A DNA stretch of 64,000 nucleotides from Sipunculus nudus (Eukaryota > Annelida > Sipuncula > Golfingiida > Sipunculidae), in NCBI GenBank assembly GCA_026874595.1, contig CM049317.1, positions 60,672,618 to 60,736,617 on the forward strand, written 5' to 3'. Of the stretch, positions 1 to 11,599 are shown piece after piece. Position 1 is the first letter of the stretch. Every line of letters starts with the position of its first letter. The notes beneath the pieces were generated by a model. It was not told where the DNA came from. It saw nothing but the letters and a program-made list of their open reading frames with translations, and did no database searches. The translations under genes were made by a program, and so were the position numbers.

Positions 1-230
1 AACTTACATATCTGGGTGAACTATACTATAAACCAATCGATCTTTTAAAAAAATACACTCACGTTTACAACATAACCTCTAAAATCAATACGTAGTATTG
101 CGTTTATCGGTAAACTCAAAAGAGATAGCAAAACGAACTACAGAAAACAGCGTGCAGTTAAATTAAATAAACTCTTCCTCTTTGATCCGAACAAGGCATA
201 AACAGCAGAAGATCCCCGTTTTGACTATAC

Positions 231-376
231 CTTGCCAAGTGTGTGCCTGTTGGCCACGCAGCCCCAGGTGGCGACACCTAGCGCCACGATTTTGTCTTTG
301 TCCCCGCTGGCGTTGATGGCCTCTCCGATGTGTTTCATCACTCCCGCCCTGCTACCTCCGGTTATGATCCACGCCC
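231..376 (-). CDS. TRPM coding exon 5
   Basis: Acceptor tcag and donor gtatag flank 146 nt encoding GAWIITGG, GVMKHIGEA and VALGVATWGCVANR, the glycine-rich core of the TRPM N-terminal domain. It begins in phase 1 (completing a Gly codon) and ends in phase 0. The following exon lies to the left of the window. Confidence 0.92.
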
Positions 377-3240
377 CTGATTTCAATATAAATAAAGATT
401 AGTGACCCACGGACCAAGACGCTCAGTTATCAAATCAGGACAATCAATTGTTTCTACATGAATAAAGACCATGTACATAGGCAGGGTTGCCAATAAATTG
501 ATCATTTTTAACATTAAATTTTTACATGAGAAAGTCTTTGAACTTTTGTTTATTAGTTAAAATGTGAAATTCCCTCTTTAAACTTTCGTATATTAATTAA
601 TACTGTATGTGGAATTTTTTCTCTCTTTTGAAATTTCTAATATGAATACCAGATATAATACAAAGTTGTATATTACAATATGACAACAGTATCTGGGCAA
701 AGGTGTAACAACTGATCAGTGGAACATCTTTCTCATCCATGGATTTAGAGAAAAGGGTAAATGTCATTAAATGGGTGAGAAACATAATACACTGAATGAT
801 GAATTTAATTTGCTCAAATTAATAATTTAAGTTCTATTTTAATCTGCAGTCAAATCAAATACCGCTTAAAAATGAAATTGATATTCAGATATATAGTAAC
901 AGATTTATGTCATTTGTAAAATAGTGATTCTTTACTAATGACTTTAGCGTTAACATTACCTGAGCGTAGTGCGAGTTTGACCAGTCCCCTCTTGAAGATT
1001 TCCTTGAGTCTGCTTTTGCCAAGGCCGAAGTACTGAGCCCCTCCGGTCACTGATATGAGCAAGTTTGGTTCTTCCAGCCCCCAGTCATCTCGAAGCAAAG
1101 TCAGCATCTCCGTCATCTCAGCATTTTCCTTGGCTTGGATGAACTATAATATAATTAAAGTATTTACAGTGAGACCCCCATTGATTATCAGCGTCATCTT
1201 GTGGTCATAATTGAAACTATTGTAATAAATTATTTTTATAATTACCATGAGTCAAACTATCCCTCGGGAAGGAGTAGATTCAGGCAATATTATTTTTTTA
1301 CCATCGATCTTTAATTAGGATAAACAAATGAACACCTCCACTTTCTAGAAGTTGCAATAGCGCGGAGTAACCACGTGTTATCATCGCAAATAACAAGCAA
1401 CATCGTTTAACAATATATCAATAAAATATAAATCATAACTCAATTTTTGCTTTAAGAATATACCTTTGTGCAAATAATGCAACAAGAAAATAATTTTATA
1501 CCTGCTAACGCATGACGTACTTATATGACGTTCGTTGTTTAGATATTTAAAATTAAATTAGAGCATATTTTTTATGTCAATTTTACGTCAACAGAGTATA
1601 ATTCAAAACAATTTAGGGGTACAGTAAATAAGTAGTAGCCTTCAGATTTCAAAGGTTTTGGATTTCAGAAAAGCTTTTGACCCGATGTTACACATTCGGA
1701 GGTCACGTGATTTTAGGGGCCTGTAACGAAAAAACATAATTGTGACAAATAACAGTAAGATCGTTAACTAGAACGAGTTATATATTACCTTACTGGCTCT
1801 TCCGCCATGATGCCCGAATCTGATCTCCCCGCGGTTTATGACGCCTGACGCCTGTTGGGTCACAATGACCTCTCCGTGACGTGGGGCGTCTGACGCCTCA
1901 ACGCCTGTGTTGACGTCACCATGACGTACGACCCCTGACCCCGGATGACCTGCACTGACCTCACTGCTGCGTATGAGGCCTGACTCCTGCTTATCAGCTT
2001 CTGTCGCCACGGGGGCCGTAACCACGTTTGATGAAGGATCTCCAGTTCTTTCCTGAGGCTCATTTTCTGTTACTGCGCCAACAGTGTGTTTGAGTTCCGT
2101 GGACCCAGTCTTCCCCTCATGAGGCTTAGCGTCGGCTGAGATTTGTCTATTGTGAGTAAGTGTCTTTTGCTCCTGAGGAACTTGATCCTGTTCCTTTGCT
2201 GCCGCCCAGTTCTGCCTGATCCCAGATAACAAAAAATACAGTCACATAGCTCCTGCTCTTTAAACAGTAATGGTACACATAACTTATATATTAAAATAGG
2301 ATATTTTAATTATGCTTCATGCAAGTAAGTGATTTACTTTGCAGTTTCTAGATTATATAAGGAAGATACAAACAACCATTTTTTGTTAAAAAAAAAGAGG
2401 AATATTTAAAGTCAGGATATCGTTGGGATTGAGCAATATTGCGGAAGAACTCATGGAAAATGTTGTCTCCTTGAATACAGATGAATGAAAAAGTCGTCCA
2501 AAATATAAACCAATCTAATAGGCCTAGCCCAATATTTACTGAAACAATCGTTACTGCTCTGTGCAAGTTTTTCTAATAATTTTTTACTTCAGTCGAAATC
2601 CATTTGCAAATATGAAACTCATTATAGAAAAGGTACACCGGGTAAACATGTAAACCAGAATTCGAATTTTCAGCAACGTTAACAATGTCAGAAAATGAGA
2701 ACACCATCTACACGAGAACCAAGAAATGCAGTTTTAGGATGATAACAAGAAAACAAGTCTCATTATTCATAATACCGTAAAACTCGCGGAACGACCACCT
2801 CGGTATAGCGACCACCTCGAAACAACGACCACTTTGTACGGTATAGCGACTTCTTTATCGAGGTCCCGGTGGTATCGTAATTTCGAGGTTTTATTGTACA
2901 TACCTTGTTGTATCACATACGTCACACTTCCGTTTAACGCCCTTCTTTTCACCCCAGTTGATCTGTGAAAAATTTAATATTGCTAGCAGCAGATCGGGTT
3001 ACTTATTTCTTTAATTTGCTGTAATATCATAAGCTTATAAGCTTATAAGGCGCATCAATGTACACATAAATGTTCTCATTTATTTATCGACATATTGTTC
3101 ACGTTATTTGTAATATTTTCTCACTCTTTCTTACGTACATGTCTATAGGCAGATTTACACTTGAGTTTTTGAGTCATTTTTAAATGAAAAACAGATACAT
3201 GAACTACCTTGTCAGGGTTTACTTTCACTCCACAAGGCAT
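231..3240 (-). CDS. TRPM-family cation channel, 5' part (five coding exons, continues off left edge)
   Basis: Transient receptor potential melastatin channels are plasma-membrane cation channels with a large cytosolic N-terminal SLOG-type homology domain. Coding exons in order of translation are 3240-3208, 2962-2904, 2215-1789, 1143-960 and 376-231; all junctions are GT-AG and phases agree (283 codons). Residues 174-283 are diagnostic: WGLEEPNLLISVTGGA, then RLKEIF, RGLVK, GAWIITGGS, GVMKHIGEA and VALGVATWG. These match TRPM2/TRPM8-type more closely than TRPM6/7-type. The start ATG at 3240 opens a short exon (MPCGVKVNPDK). Residues 109-168 are four 15-residue tandem repeats. No pore or ADP-ribose-binding region is in the window, so the exact subtype is open. 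Family assignment is firm; the first two short exons rest on splice and phase logic. Confidence 0.92.
960..1143 (-). CDS. TRPM coding exon 4
   Basis: 184 nt from FIQAKENAEM through LVKLALRSG, with acceptor ttatag and donor gtaatg. It carries the WGLEEPNLLISVTGGA signature of the TRPM2-like group. Phase 0 in, phase 1 out, matching both neighbours. Confidence 0.93.
1789..2215 (-). CDS. TRPM coding exon 3, low-complexity and tandem-repeat region
   Basis: 427 nt with acceptor atcag and donor gtaata. It begins QNWAAAKEQD, passes through a Gln/Glu/Thr-rich linker and ends with four 15-residue repeats followed by GRASK, which leads into the conserved domain. Its first G completes an AGG codon begun by exon 2, which fixes the frame. 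The exon is clearly GC-richer than the introns around it. Confidence 0.88.
1804..1983 (-). repeat. Four in-frame 45-bp repeats inside TRPM exon 3
   Basis: Residues 109-168 divide exactly into four 15-mers: SGLIRSSEVSAGHPG, SGVVRHGDVNTGVEA, SDAPRHGEVIVTQQA and SGVINRGEIRFGHHG. The shared pattern is SGvxRxGEVxxGxxx. The last copy sits at the place where TRPM proteins have a G-x-I-x-F segment before the conserved domain, so the array may have arisen by duplication of that segment (inference). Confidence 0.85.
2775..2896. mobile_element. Short pogo/Tc1-like MITE beside the TRPM exon 2 donor
   Basis: About 122 bp between TA dinucleotides at 2773-2774 and 2897-2898. The ends are imperfect inverted repeats: CCGTAAAACTCG at the left, and CAATAAAACCTCG read inward from the right. 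The interior repeats GCGACCACCTCG-like words. TA duplication and GTAAAACC-type ends are typical of pogo/Tc1-mariner derivatives. Confidence 0.55.
2904..2962 (-). CDS. TRPM coding exon 2
   Basis: 59 nt with acceptor cacag and donor gtatgt, encoding INWGEKKGVKRKCDVCDTT plus AG of an Arg codon completed by exon 3. The Cys pair in KRKCDVC fits a TRPM N terminus only loosely; support is mainly phase agreement on both sides. Confidence 0.7.
3208..3240 (-). CDS. TRPM coding exon 1 with proposed start codon
   Basis: ATG at 3240-3238 opens 11 codons (MPCGVKVNPDK) that end at a gtagtt donor in phase 0, matching exon 2. A non-coding leader further upstream is likely but not identified. Confidence 0.62.
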
Positions 3241-4796
3241 GACAGCGACACCTGGCGACGACGAATTGCATCAATTTCTGGAAATATTCTGTCAGTTTTT
3301 ACTGATAATCTATCCATATTGGCTTTCATAAAGTATCATGTTGGGGTATTTTTCAGATGATATTTTCAGGTTATAAGTGTGTCGAGAAATCAAGCCTGTT
3401 TCCGCTCATCTTTTGAGTTAATGTTGTCATTAAATTGTTATTAATTGTGTCGCTCTTTCTATATTAAGCACACATAGGGTCATCTTGATATATTGCCAGG
3501 TGTAATTTTAAGTGGTTTTGGTAACACCCTGATTGCAGACTTTTTTTTTACCCCACACTGCCCCGCTCTGTTAACAAATAGATAGCATCTTATTTTACAA
3601 CAGTTCATTACCCTACTGTTTATTCAATTAATTCCACAGTGTATGTCTGAAGTATCTAATGATAATAAAGTTTTACGGAACAGTTGCTGTACCAGTAAAA
3701 CATACATCGTAATATATACAAAACATAGCACTCACCGTATACTAGTTAGCCATTGTTGTGTATATTATACAGACATGGTCGCTATGGGGATATGATAGAG
3801 TGATTAATTTGATTGCACCTGAGCTATACAACCCCGCATCTAATGGCCTTTATTAGTTTGTACAGGTGACCCCAGATGTTATCGGTACGCATTATCGCCG
3901 ACATTAGAGACGTTCATATCACATTGTTCGTGAGAGCTCAGAGTATATCCGCAGTGAGTTCGTTACATGGTACAGTGTGCTCAATCAGTATCGACTGATA
4001 AACATGCAGTATCACTTTACCGAGCATGTCTGTGGTAGAATATGACAAACTGTATGTATTTGGCTTCATATTTACAAGGCCTTTTTTTCGCGATTTTATT
4101 TTTCCCATTGTTTCGCGAGGGTTCCATTTTCACAGTCTTATAGTTTATAGTTTATTAAATTTATAAGGCGCCACAATAAAACATGCATGAACAACATGTG
4201 TTATACTCAGTTGCGCTGTACAGACTAAAATTCAAATAATACATTCACTATGAGATCAATTTACAATATCCTAAAATAAATAACATTACATTAAAACAGA
4301 AAATAATAAGATCATGACCTGATTAAATGAATGACTAAAGAGACTAAAACTAAATTGCAAACAACATTATAGCAATAACCTTTTGTGTGATCGGTGTATA
4401 TATTACATATGATAGGCAGTTCTGAATAAATGTGTTTTTAATAAAACTTTAAATATATTAATACTGTCTTGGCATAAGATGTGTCCCGGAGGTTTATTCC
4501 AAACGGCTGGTGCAGCACTGGTGAAGGCCTTTTACCCTTATGTTTTTTTTTTCCTTGTCTTGGGAACCACAAGCAGTTTACGTTAACCGGACCTCAAAGT
4601 ACGGCCGTGATTATGCTTCTCGAAACAAGACAAATACTCTTTATATGTAGTTACCTACACAGAGTCCATCGATGATCACATTATTTGCGCGCTAAATCTT
4701 GAACTTTGAAAAATACCCTCAAGAACGAATGAAACTGCTTGTCCCCTATAAGTAGATGACATGAAGTACCTGATATTATTATGTCAATCTTTGATT

Positions 4797-4800
<4 letters not shown>
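3241..4800. other. Intergenic, upstream of TRPM, nothing firmly recognised
   Basis: AT-rich sequence that should include the TRPM promoter and leader. No convincing TATA element, exon or complete repeat was identified. A GC-richer block at 4480-4600 looks like a fragment of a dispersed repeat but could not be placed. Confidence 0.4.

Positions 4801-4844
<44 letters not shown>
4801..4844. repeat. (TA)n microsatellite
   Basis: Uninterrupted TA dinucleotides, about 22 units. Confidence 0.97.
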
Positions 4845-4845
<1 letters not shown>

Positions 4846-5179
4846 CCTTTTACATGTGTAGACGAGACCTCATATTCATAACGGTTACATTTTCACATTA
4901 ATTTCCCTTTCACGAATTTCGCGAATTTGATATCCTCAAAAAGACAACAAAAAGCCAACCCTGACGTATAATGTGGTATGCTTCGTATTCCCCGGGTAAA
5001 CATTTCTCGTTTTTTTTTCTAATTTTGTAGTGTTTCACCAAAGGGAACATTAATGGCATTTGAATGATCTGATATAATTTAAAATAGCAATTTCTCAACA
5101 TGCAAGGTCTATCATTATTGTATCCGCCAAAACAATGTTTTGCCGCCGCCGCGTTCGATTCCAGAGAACTCTTGTGAGA

Positions 5180-5985
5180 CTACTGGACTGATTTTTCCGA
5201 AACTTACACCAATTATCGGGTCACATGTGAACTGGTGCCTAACCAATTTACGTTGACCTCTGACCTTTCCTCTCTCCATTGCGTCAATCTGTGCGTCTTT
5301 TTCGACACATAAACCCATATATCTTCGATCTCGTTTGGCCAATCAGGAAAAATGTTTGTGCAAATGTAGCCCTTGGGTAGCTTTATAACATACACAAAAA
5401 ATGGTGGCGCCACCTGCAACCATATTTGCACAGTGTCCATCTGTTCGTCCGCCTTGGGTTAAAATCACTAATATCTCTGCAGTGGTTTGACTAATTCACC
5501 TGAAATTCGGCATGCCTATACATCCTGGACAACTTTCTTGATTTTATGACAGGTGGCGCCACCTACACTCACGTTCATGCTGCAGATATCCATGCTAATA
5601 TCTCCGTACTGGTTTGAAGTATTTTCCTGAAGTTTTGCATGTGTTTGGATCTCACATCACTCTTTCTCATACAAGAAACTGGTGGCGCCACCTGCAACAA
5701 TTTTTGCACAGCGTCCATCTGTTTGTTTTCTCTGGAATAAAATCACTCATATCTCGGCAGTGGTTTAACTTTCCCACCTGAAATTTTGCATGTGTATACA
5801 TCTTGGATAGTTTCTCGTTCAAATTACAGAGGGCGCCATCTAAAAAAAACGTGTTTACGTGGCAGACATCCATGCTAATATGTAACACATCTAACTCTAT
5901 ATCTCCTTGCGACTCAATCCATGCCTCACTTCACCCGTTTTACTCTAATTTAGGCGGATACACGTAGTCGTTTGTCGACTACCCG
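5180..5985 (-). mobile_element. Palindrome-bearing tandem element, inverted copy (family A)
   Basis: Reverse-complement relative of the array at 52236-54000. The 12-bp palindrome GGTGGCGCCACC recurs at about 5403, 5553 and 5682 with a decayed copy near 5830, alternating with blocks related to 'cctgaaat...gcatg' and 'atatctc'. The high-coordinate end carries a perfect stem-loop GTAGTCG-tttgt-CGACTAC at 5964-5982. No coding capacity. No terminal inverted repeats seen. Confidence 0.65.
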
Positions 5986-6059
5986 TATTCTAGTTTATAT
6001 TTAATATCAATCTTTTACATTCCGACTTGCCCTCCACGGTGGGTCCTCCTATCCACCAA

Positions 6060-6118
6060 GGTTTCATTTTCCCGAAAATTTCCCTCTCGCAAATTTGAAA
6101 CTCTCGCGAACAAAAAGG
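6060..6118. repeat. Dispersed repeat fragment, second copy at 4883-4942
   Basis: The two stretches share a pattern of 'tttccct.tc.cgaattt' followed by a 'cgcgaa' word and 'aaaaag'. They look like degenerate copies of one short repeat. No ends defined. Confidence 0.35.
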
Positions 6119-6179
6119 AGCCCACAGTATACACCCCACTGGCTGCACTAAAGTAATTGGTTTCAGAAATGCCAAGCTC

Positions 6180-7700
6180 GTTTGTAGCCGGTCACTTGGT
6201 CGTGGCCGCCAGCTTTGCTAAACATTGCTCCAGTAGACATGTTTTTGTTTTAAACATGTTTATTCCAACTGGATCGATCAAGTAGCTGAGGAGACGCCAG
6301 ATTACTATTTGTTTGCATGTCTCATGTACACCAACAAACGACTGAAATTAATGAGATGCATGCTGCCTGGTGTGTATAAAAGCCGAATATTGAGAACATT
6401 AAATTGTTTGAGAAAATCTAGTGTTTCATTGAACTGAGTGGCCGACTCAAATAAAAATTGTAGAAGAATTGTATGTACTCTTGAATACGATTTGAATGTC
6501 AAACCCATTGTAAAAACCCTCGTGAATGATATAAATTTGATTTATACATATCTTTGCATATTTGTTCCTCTTATTCATTTACACTTGAGGGGATTATTCA
6601 CTTTTCCTTTCGTAATTAAAGCATAACAAATTGTAAAGAAGTGTAACCAGTAAATTGTGTTGGTTTGCCTTGGAACTTTCGTATGATGTCATCTCAAAAT
6701 TTGCCGGTCACTTAGTTCCATTCATTATATCTATATGTCATGCAGAAAATTCTCAGTTTTTTTTAATTCTAAATAATGATATGCCTGATCTTGTAATATT
6801 TAAAAGCATACATCATTCCTGCTGCATGGGATAAGGATTGAATGCGATAACCACAAATGTACACACACTCACACACACATGTATACAAGACATAGATGGG
6901 ACTAGTTCGTGTTTGTGTAGGATATTTTGTGAGTAAATGGTGACGCAGCATAATCTCAAACTATGACAACAGAAATGTCTAGTAAATGGACAAAGAATGA
7001 AAACTGGATGCAAACGTGATAAAAAATGTATAACAATGAAAGCTTATTCGTCCAAATTTCATCTCATCCAAAATAAGAAACAAACAATTTCAAGAAGACA
7101 ACAGCACTGTCAATAAATCATAATTAAAAAAACTCTTCACGCATAAATTTGATTGAACCTCTCATTTGAACGTCACATTGGGACCTAATTATGTAGGCCT
7201 AAATTCCACAACTTAAGGTCACAATTAATTATTAATATATTAATATTCATATATTGGTAAAAAGTCAGGAAGATATTTGCCTTAAGTCTTGAACAAAGTG
7301 ATCGCAGTCATATTTGCCAAATATTCAGAGTCAGGAATTTTTTTAATAAACGTGAGTCAAGATATTTTATGACTTGTTAAAAACAGGTGGGTGTCACTTT
7401 TTGACTGCAAAAAACCCTGGGTTTTTTTTCTTTCTGTTCCCCTTTTGTTGTCCTTATCTTCTTTTTAAAAGTCCTACGAGTTCTCTGAGTTTATTGTTTT
7501 TTTTTTTTTTATTTTTATAAATATGTTAAGCAACCAAAAACTTCTTGAACCAAACTGAAGGTTTTTTTTAATGCCAAGTAGGTTGTCTTTAAGATCCTTT
7601 TAATTAACATACGTAATTGCTCCGGGTAAAGATGAATACAGTTCTTTGGCAATAAAGTAAATAGATTGTAAACTCTCTAATATGAACGGGAGTAAGGTAC
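6180..7700. other. Intergenic, no feature recognised
   Basis: AT-rich, with short T-runs near 7497-7511. No exon with coding-like composition and flanking splice sites was found on either strand. Confidence 0.4.
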
Positions 7701-7725
7701 CATCAACAAAATGAACATTCTACTC

Positions 7726-7780
7726 TGGCGCCATCTGTCGGGTGTACATGAAAAATTTGACAATCACCAGATGGCGCTAG
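7726..7780. promoter_or_regulatory. Inverted pair of CTCF-like motifs
   Basis: GGCGCCATCTG on the minus side and CACCAGATGGCGCTAG on the plus side form a divergent pair with a perfect 10-bp inverted core (GCGCCATCTG / CAGATGGCGC). The plus motif matches the established bilaterian CTCF core YAGRKGGCRS at every position. Binding is inference. Confidence 0.45.
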
Positions 7781-8344
7781 GAATACTGTTGTTCTGGGTA
7801 GGCAGTACTGACGTGGGTAAGAGGGACGTATTTGTTTCCATCTTAGGACGACTGGCCGTACGTACGTAAACTGTTGGGACCAACCCACTGTGTAAGTTGA
7901 AGAAACCACACCTGTAATGATATTATCAGAACAGTAGTCATAGCTAATATATCACCTTTACCAGAACAATAATTGAGGATTTCTTTGACGTAAATGAAGG
8001 GAATTCCCCATCGTCAGTAAAGATGAAACGATGCCCCCCCCATTTGGCATTTGCAATGATTTGGTTGTAGTACTTGTAGTTGTACAGTGAAGCTTCGCTG
8101 CAACCATAACGACTAACGTCAAACCAAGGTTTGGCTGTATCTGCTGACACTTGTACTACATTTCTTCACCAGCCCATGTCCACCTTTTTTAATGAATATT
8201 TATCAACTGGATGAACTATAAAGAGCCTTCCATAGAGAAAGGTAAGTTGTAAATATTATATAGGTATATCAGCTGCCCCTAGGTGCACTGGGTGTTGGAG
8301 GGCAGCTGAACTATAGAAACCGGGCTGCAACCTACTGCCGGTAC

Positions 8345-8830
8345 CTTATGCACAACGGGTGTCGCATAATAAATTGTTTCCTGACAAAGGGAAAGGGGGA
8401 TACATATTTTTTTTTTCCTGAGAATTCCTGTATTTAATTTTGCTCATAACTGGAGTCAATTATATTAGAGGAGGCGGAGCCCCCACCTTAAGCTTTATTC
8501 TCCTGTTCAAATAGTGAATGGTTCCCCATTTTCGCAATATATGGCGCTTCAATCGCAGATATAAATGAACAAAACTTGCCCCTGCTGGTATCTTGTCTTC
8601 ACAGCTCACTTAGTAGCGTGTAGGGCTCCTAGTCTAGAGGTCGTAGGTTCGATTCCCGATTCAGGCTACTTCTGATGTTTAGTAGTTGTTTATGTTAAAA
8701 TAGTTTATATGAGTGTAGGGACATCAACAGGGAAAAGTAGGAGTAAATATAGGGAATGAGAAGAGACAGACAGTTTTATTTATATTTTCATGTTCCTCAA
8801 TAGAGGGTAGTCCGTGTTCTATAGTGGCTC
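8345..8830 (+). mobile_element. tRNA-derived SINE-like unit, copy 1
   Basis: Contains a pol III B box GGTTCGATTCCC near 8647 and an A-box-like TAGTAGCGTGTAGGG upstream, as in tRNA-derived SINEs. The flanks, with the shared words 'tttcctgacaaagg', 'ttttgctcat.actg' and 'gaatgagaagag', recur in the same order in the unit at 8885-9430, so the whole block is duplicated. Confidence 0.6.
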
Positions 8831-8884
8831 CTGGGCCAGCCTGTGTGGGAGCAGTTGTTAAGAATCCGGTCTTCATGTCCCCTT

Positions 8885-9430
8885 ATGCCAACACCAAAAC
8901 GCAACTTGGTGTTGCATAAATTATTGTTTCCTGACAAAGGCAGATACATTGTATTTTCCTGAGAAATTCCCATATTTCATTTTGCTCATCACTGAAGTTT
9001 ATTTTATTATAAGGAGGATGAGTCTGGGGAGCCGGGCTTCCCCTCCAGAGCTGGGGGTGTGGGGGCAGCAGCCCCCACCTTACGCTTAATTCTCTAAATG
9101 GTACTAAATGGTACCCCTTTAAATTAGCGATAGATGTCACTTCAATCGCAGCTATAACTGGAAAAAAATCACCCCTGCCAGTATCTCGTCTTCAAGGCTC
9201 AGTTAGTAGCGTGTAGGGTTCCTAGTCTAGAGACTGTTGGTTCGATTCCCAATTCAGGCGACTTCTGATATTCAGTGGTAGTTCATGTTAGAATAGGTGA
9301 AATCAGTGTTGGGACATCTGCTGGGAAACATGGGAGGTAAAATAAGAAATGAGAAGAGGCAGTTTTCTTCACATTTCCATGTCCCAGACATAGACCGAAT
9401 TCTTAACACGCTCCTGTGTGGGCAGCAATG
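8885..9430 (+). mobile_element. tRNA-derived SINE-like unit, copy 2
   Basis: Second diverged copy in the same orientation, with TAGTAGCGTGTAGGG near 9206 and the B box GGTTCGATTCCC near 9239. The short separation from copy 1 suggests tandem duplication of the locus rather than two independent insertions. Confidence 0.6.
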
Positions 9431-10200
9431 GACCCTTTCAGGCCACGCATTTTCAACCATTCATAAATAACATGCAAATGAGGGAATTCCTTTCACACCT
9501 GACCACATTGACTAATAACCACCTAAAGTCAACCATGCACACTAATTTCTGTGAAAACATTGTGAAGGACAGATATTAGATGATTTGAAGTTTTATGCAA
9601 ACTTTGAAACAAAAGTGAAAATGCAAGAAGCTTGTGAAGGGTTACTTAATATACATGAATAAGTTCCTTATATAATTATCTAATTAATGCAAAAAAAAAA
9701 ACTCCATGATAAAATTCCCATTAGTTGTAGAGTTATGCCAACCGCAAAAAAAATTATTAAAAGGAAGGGTCGGATTCCACTGCCAAGTGTCCACTGACAT
9801 CATTCCCAGTGGGCCTGAAGTAGCTGGAAGTGGGCCCTGTGCGCTGCTGTTTGCAATTTCCAGGCCAAAATCCCAGGAACATAAAAGAAGTTACCCATGA
9901 CAATCTTCCTGAAAGTGGACCATATGGATGTAAAACTGAATCAGATCAATGATTATAAATAAGTCTCTATGACTGATTGGATTTTTTGAGCTTAATAAGT
10001 TGGTAAACACATGATGTACAGGATGAAATACTGACAAAAAAAATTAATCAAATGTGCCCTAATTTTTAAAGATTTAGAACTAGTAATACTGTTATTTTGT
10101 GCTTTTCAATGGTAAATTGATTAAATATATTCAGACAGTGTTGCGAACTGTACATTGTGCTTGCATAATAAATATAATGTAGATCAGAACTTGACCATAA

Positions 10201-10520
10201 CTGGTTTTGTCAGTTTCCAAAACTGGTGGCACCACAGATTTTTTCTAATTCTAAAATTTTTTTGCTTTTTAGATTGTCAAATTACATCAATTATGTCACA
10301 CAATTATGTCACACTACTGATTTCATGTAGTGTCCTGAAAGCTGGTGTGTTTATTGATTATGACTGGTTTCTTCAGTTTCTGAAGACTGGTGGCACAACC
10401 TGTATTTCTCTATTTTTGATGCATTTTTCCTTTATTTTTAGACTGCCAAACAATATTTATATGTACTACAGATTCGTAACTATAATTTCATCTAGTGTCC
10501 TGAAATCTTGATTTTTATTA
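10201..10520 (+). repeat. Two-unit tandem repeat, period about 163 bp
   Basis: CTGGTTTTGTCAGTTTC at 10201 recurs as CTGGTTTCTTCAGTTTC at 10364. Both units continue with an ACTGGTGGCAC word, a T-rich block, and a TTTCATSTAGTGTCCTGAAA word at the end. Open reading through it is incidental. Confidence 0.7.
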
Positions 10521-10975
10521 GGGCCCCGCTTGAATAAGCGGACGCCATATAGTAATTACCCTGTTCATCTGTCTGTCTGTTCATCTTTCTGTATGTTCAT
10601 CAAATTTGTCACTGGAGGATAACTCCAGTTTGGATTAACATATGCATTTCAAACTTGCCTTATATATAAGGCCCACCTATAGAGCAAAAACTCTGTTGAT
10701 TTTGTGTTAAGGTCAGAGGACCCAACATTTTAGAAAGTGGATATTGTGGATGCATTTTAAGCCAAACTTTTCATTGCAAACCTTGTCTTCCACATGTGGT
10801 CCACCTGCCAATAGGGAAAGTTTCCTTTTGATTTTGGGGTCACAGTTCAAGGTCACAGGGCCTATTCATTCACAAATTAGTTTATGGATTATAACTCCAG
10901 TTTGGGTAGACTGGTTGGCTTCAAACTGATCACAGGATCCATATTTTGGAAAAGCTCGTATCCTTCTAGACCGAT
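10521..10975 (+). mobile_element. Hairpin-ended repeat related to the GTCCGTCC-type families
   Basis: Begins with GGGCCCCGCTTGAATAAGCGG, containing a perfect stem CCGCTT-gaat-AAGCGG, followed by a CTGTCTGTCTGTTC run and two diverged modules carrying 'ataactccagtttgg' (near 10618 and 10885). The layout (terminal hairpin, short run, decaying modules) parallels the elements at 22-29 kb. Confidence 0.5.
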
Positions 10976-11599
10976 TCAGCTGAGCGTCTAGTAGACTCAT
11001 AGGTCCCTAGTTTCATGTTTATTTTTTGGTAAGGCAAATAATTGAAACCAACTAAAATGTTTCCATGAACAGAAAGAGGAAAATATATAATTTGCTTTTG
11101 AGAAAATGTTTTCAAACATGTTATTAACAACAAGCAACATTAAGCAGTTTATTCTCTGGAATAGACTTTTTGAGGCCCTGGTCTATTTCACAATCATACA
11201 ACCTAAATTTATTTTTTTGGAACCCCAAATGTGAAGATAGTCATATTTCAGTCATGGTTTCCATGATAAAGCATAACCTCTTGTCACCAGAAACTCAGTG
11301 ACAATAAGTACGGTGTTTTGTATCATAGTTTAACGAAGTCTGTTCTCTATTGATATTGACGTGAAGCGTCATCCTAAAGCGTTGACAGGTCCTGATTGTA
11401 TATATATTGTGTAATCTTGTATGAAATCCCAGTCGCTATCAGCTGTTTTATCTGTGTCACGCATTGCGTGTATTACATCTGGTATGTGGGTCGCCATGGT
11501 GACGCTAGCAGTCATTCTAGGTCACAAATATCCTTATATGGGACAATTGAGCCATAAGCCAATCAGAGAATTGGATCGCCGTATTGTGACAATGATTGT

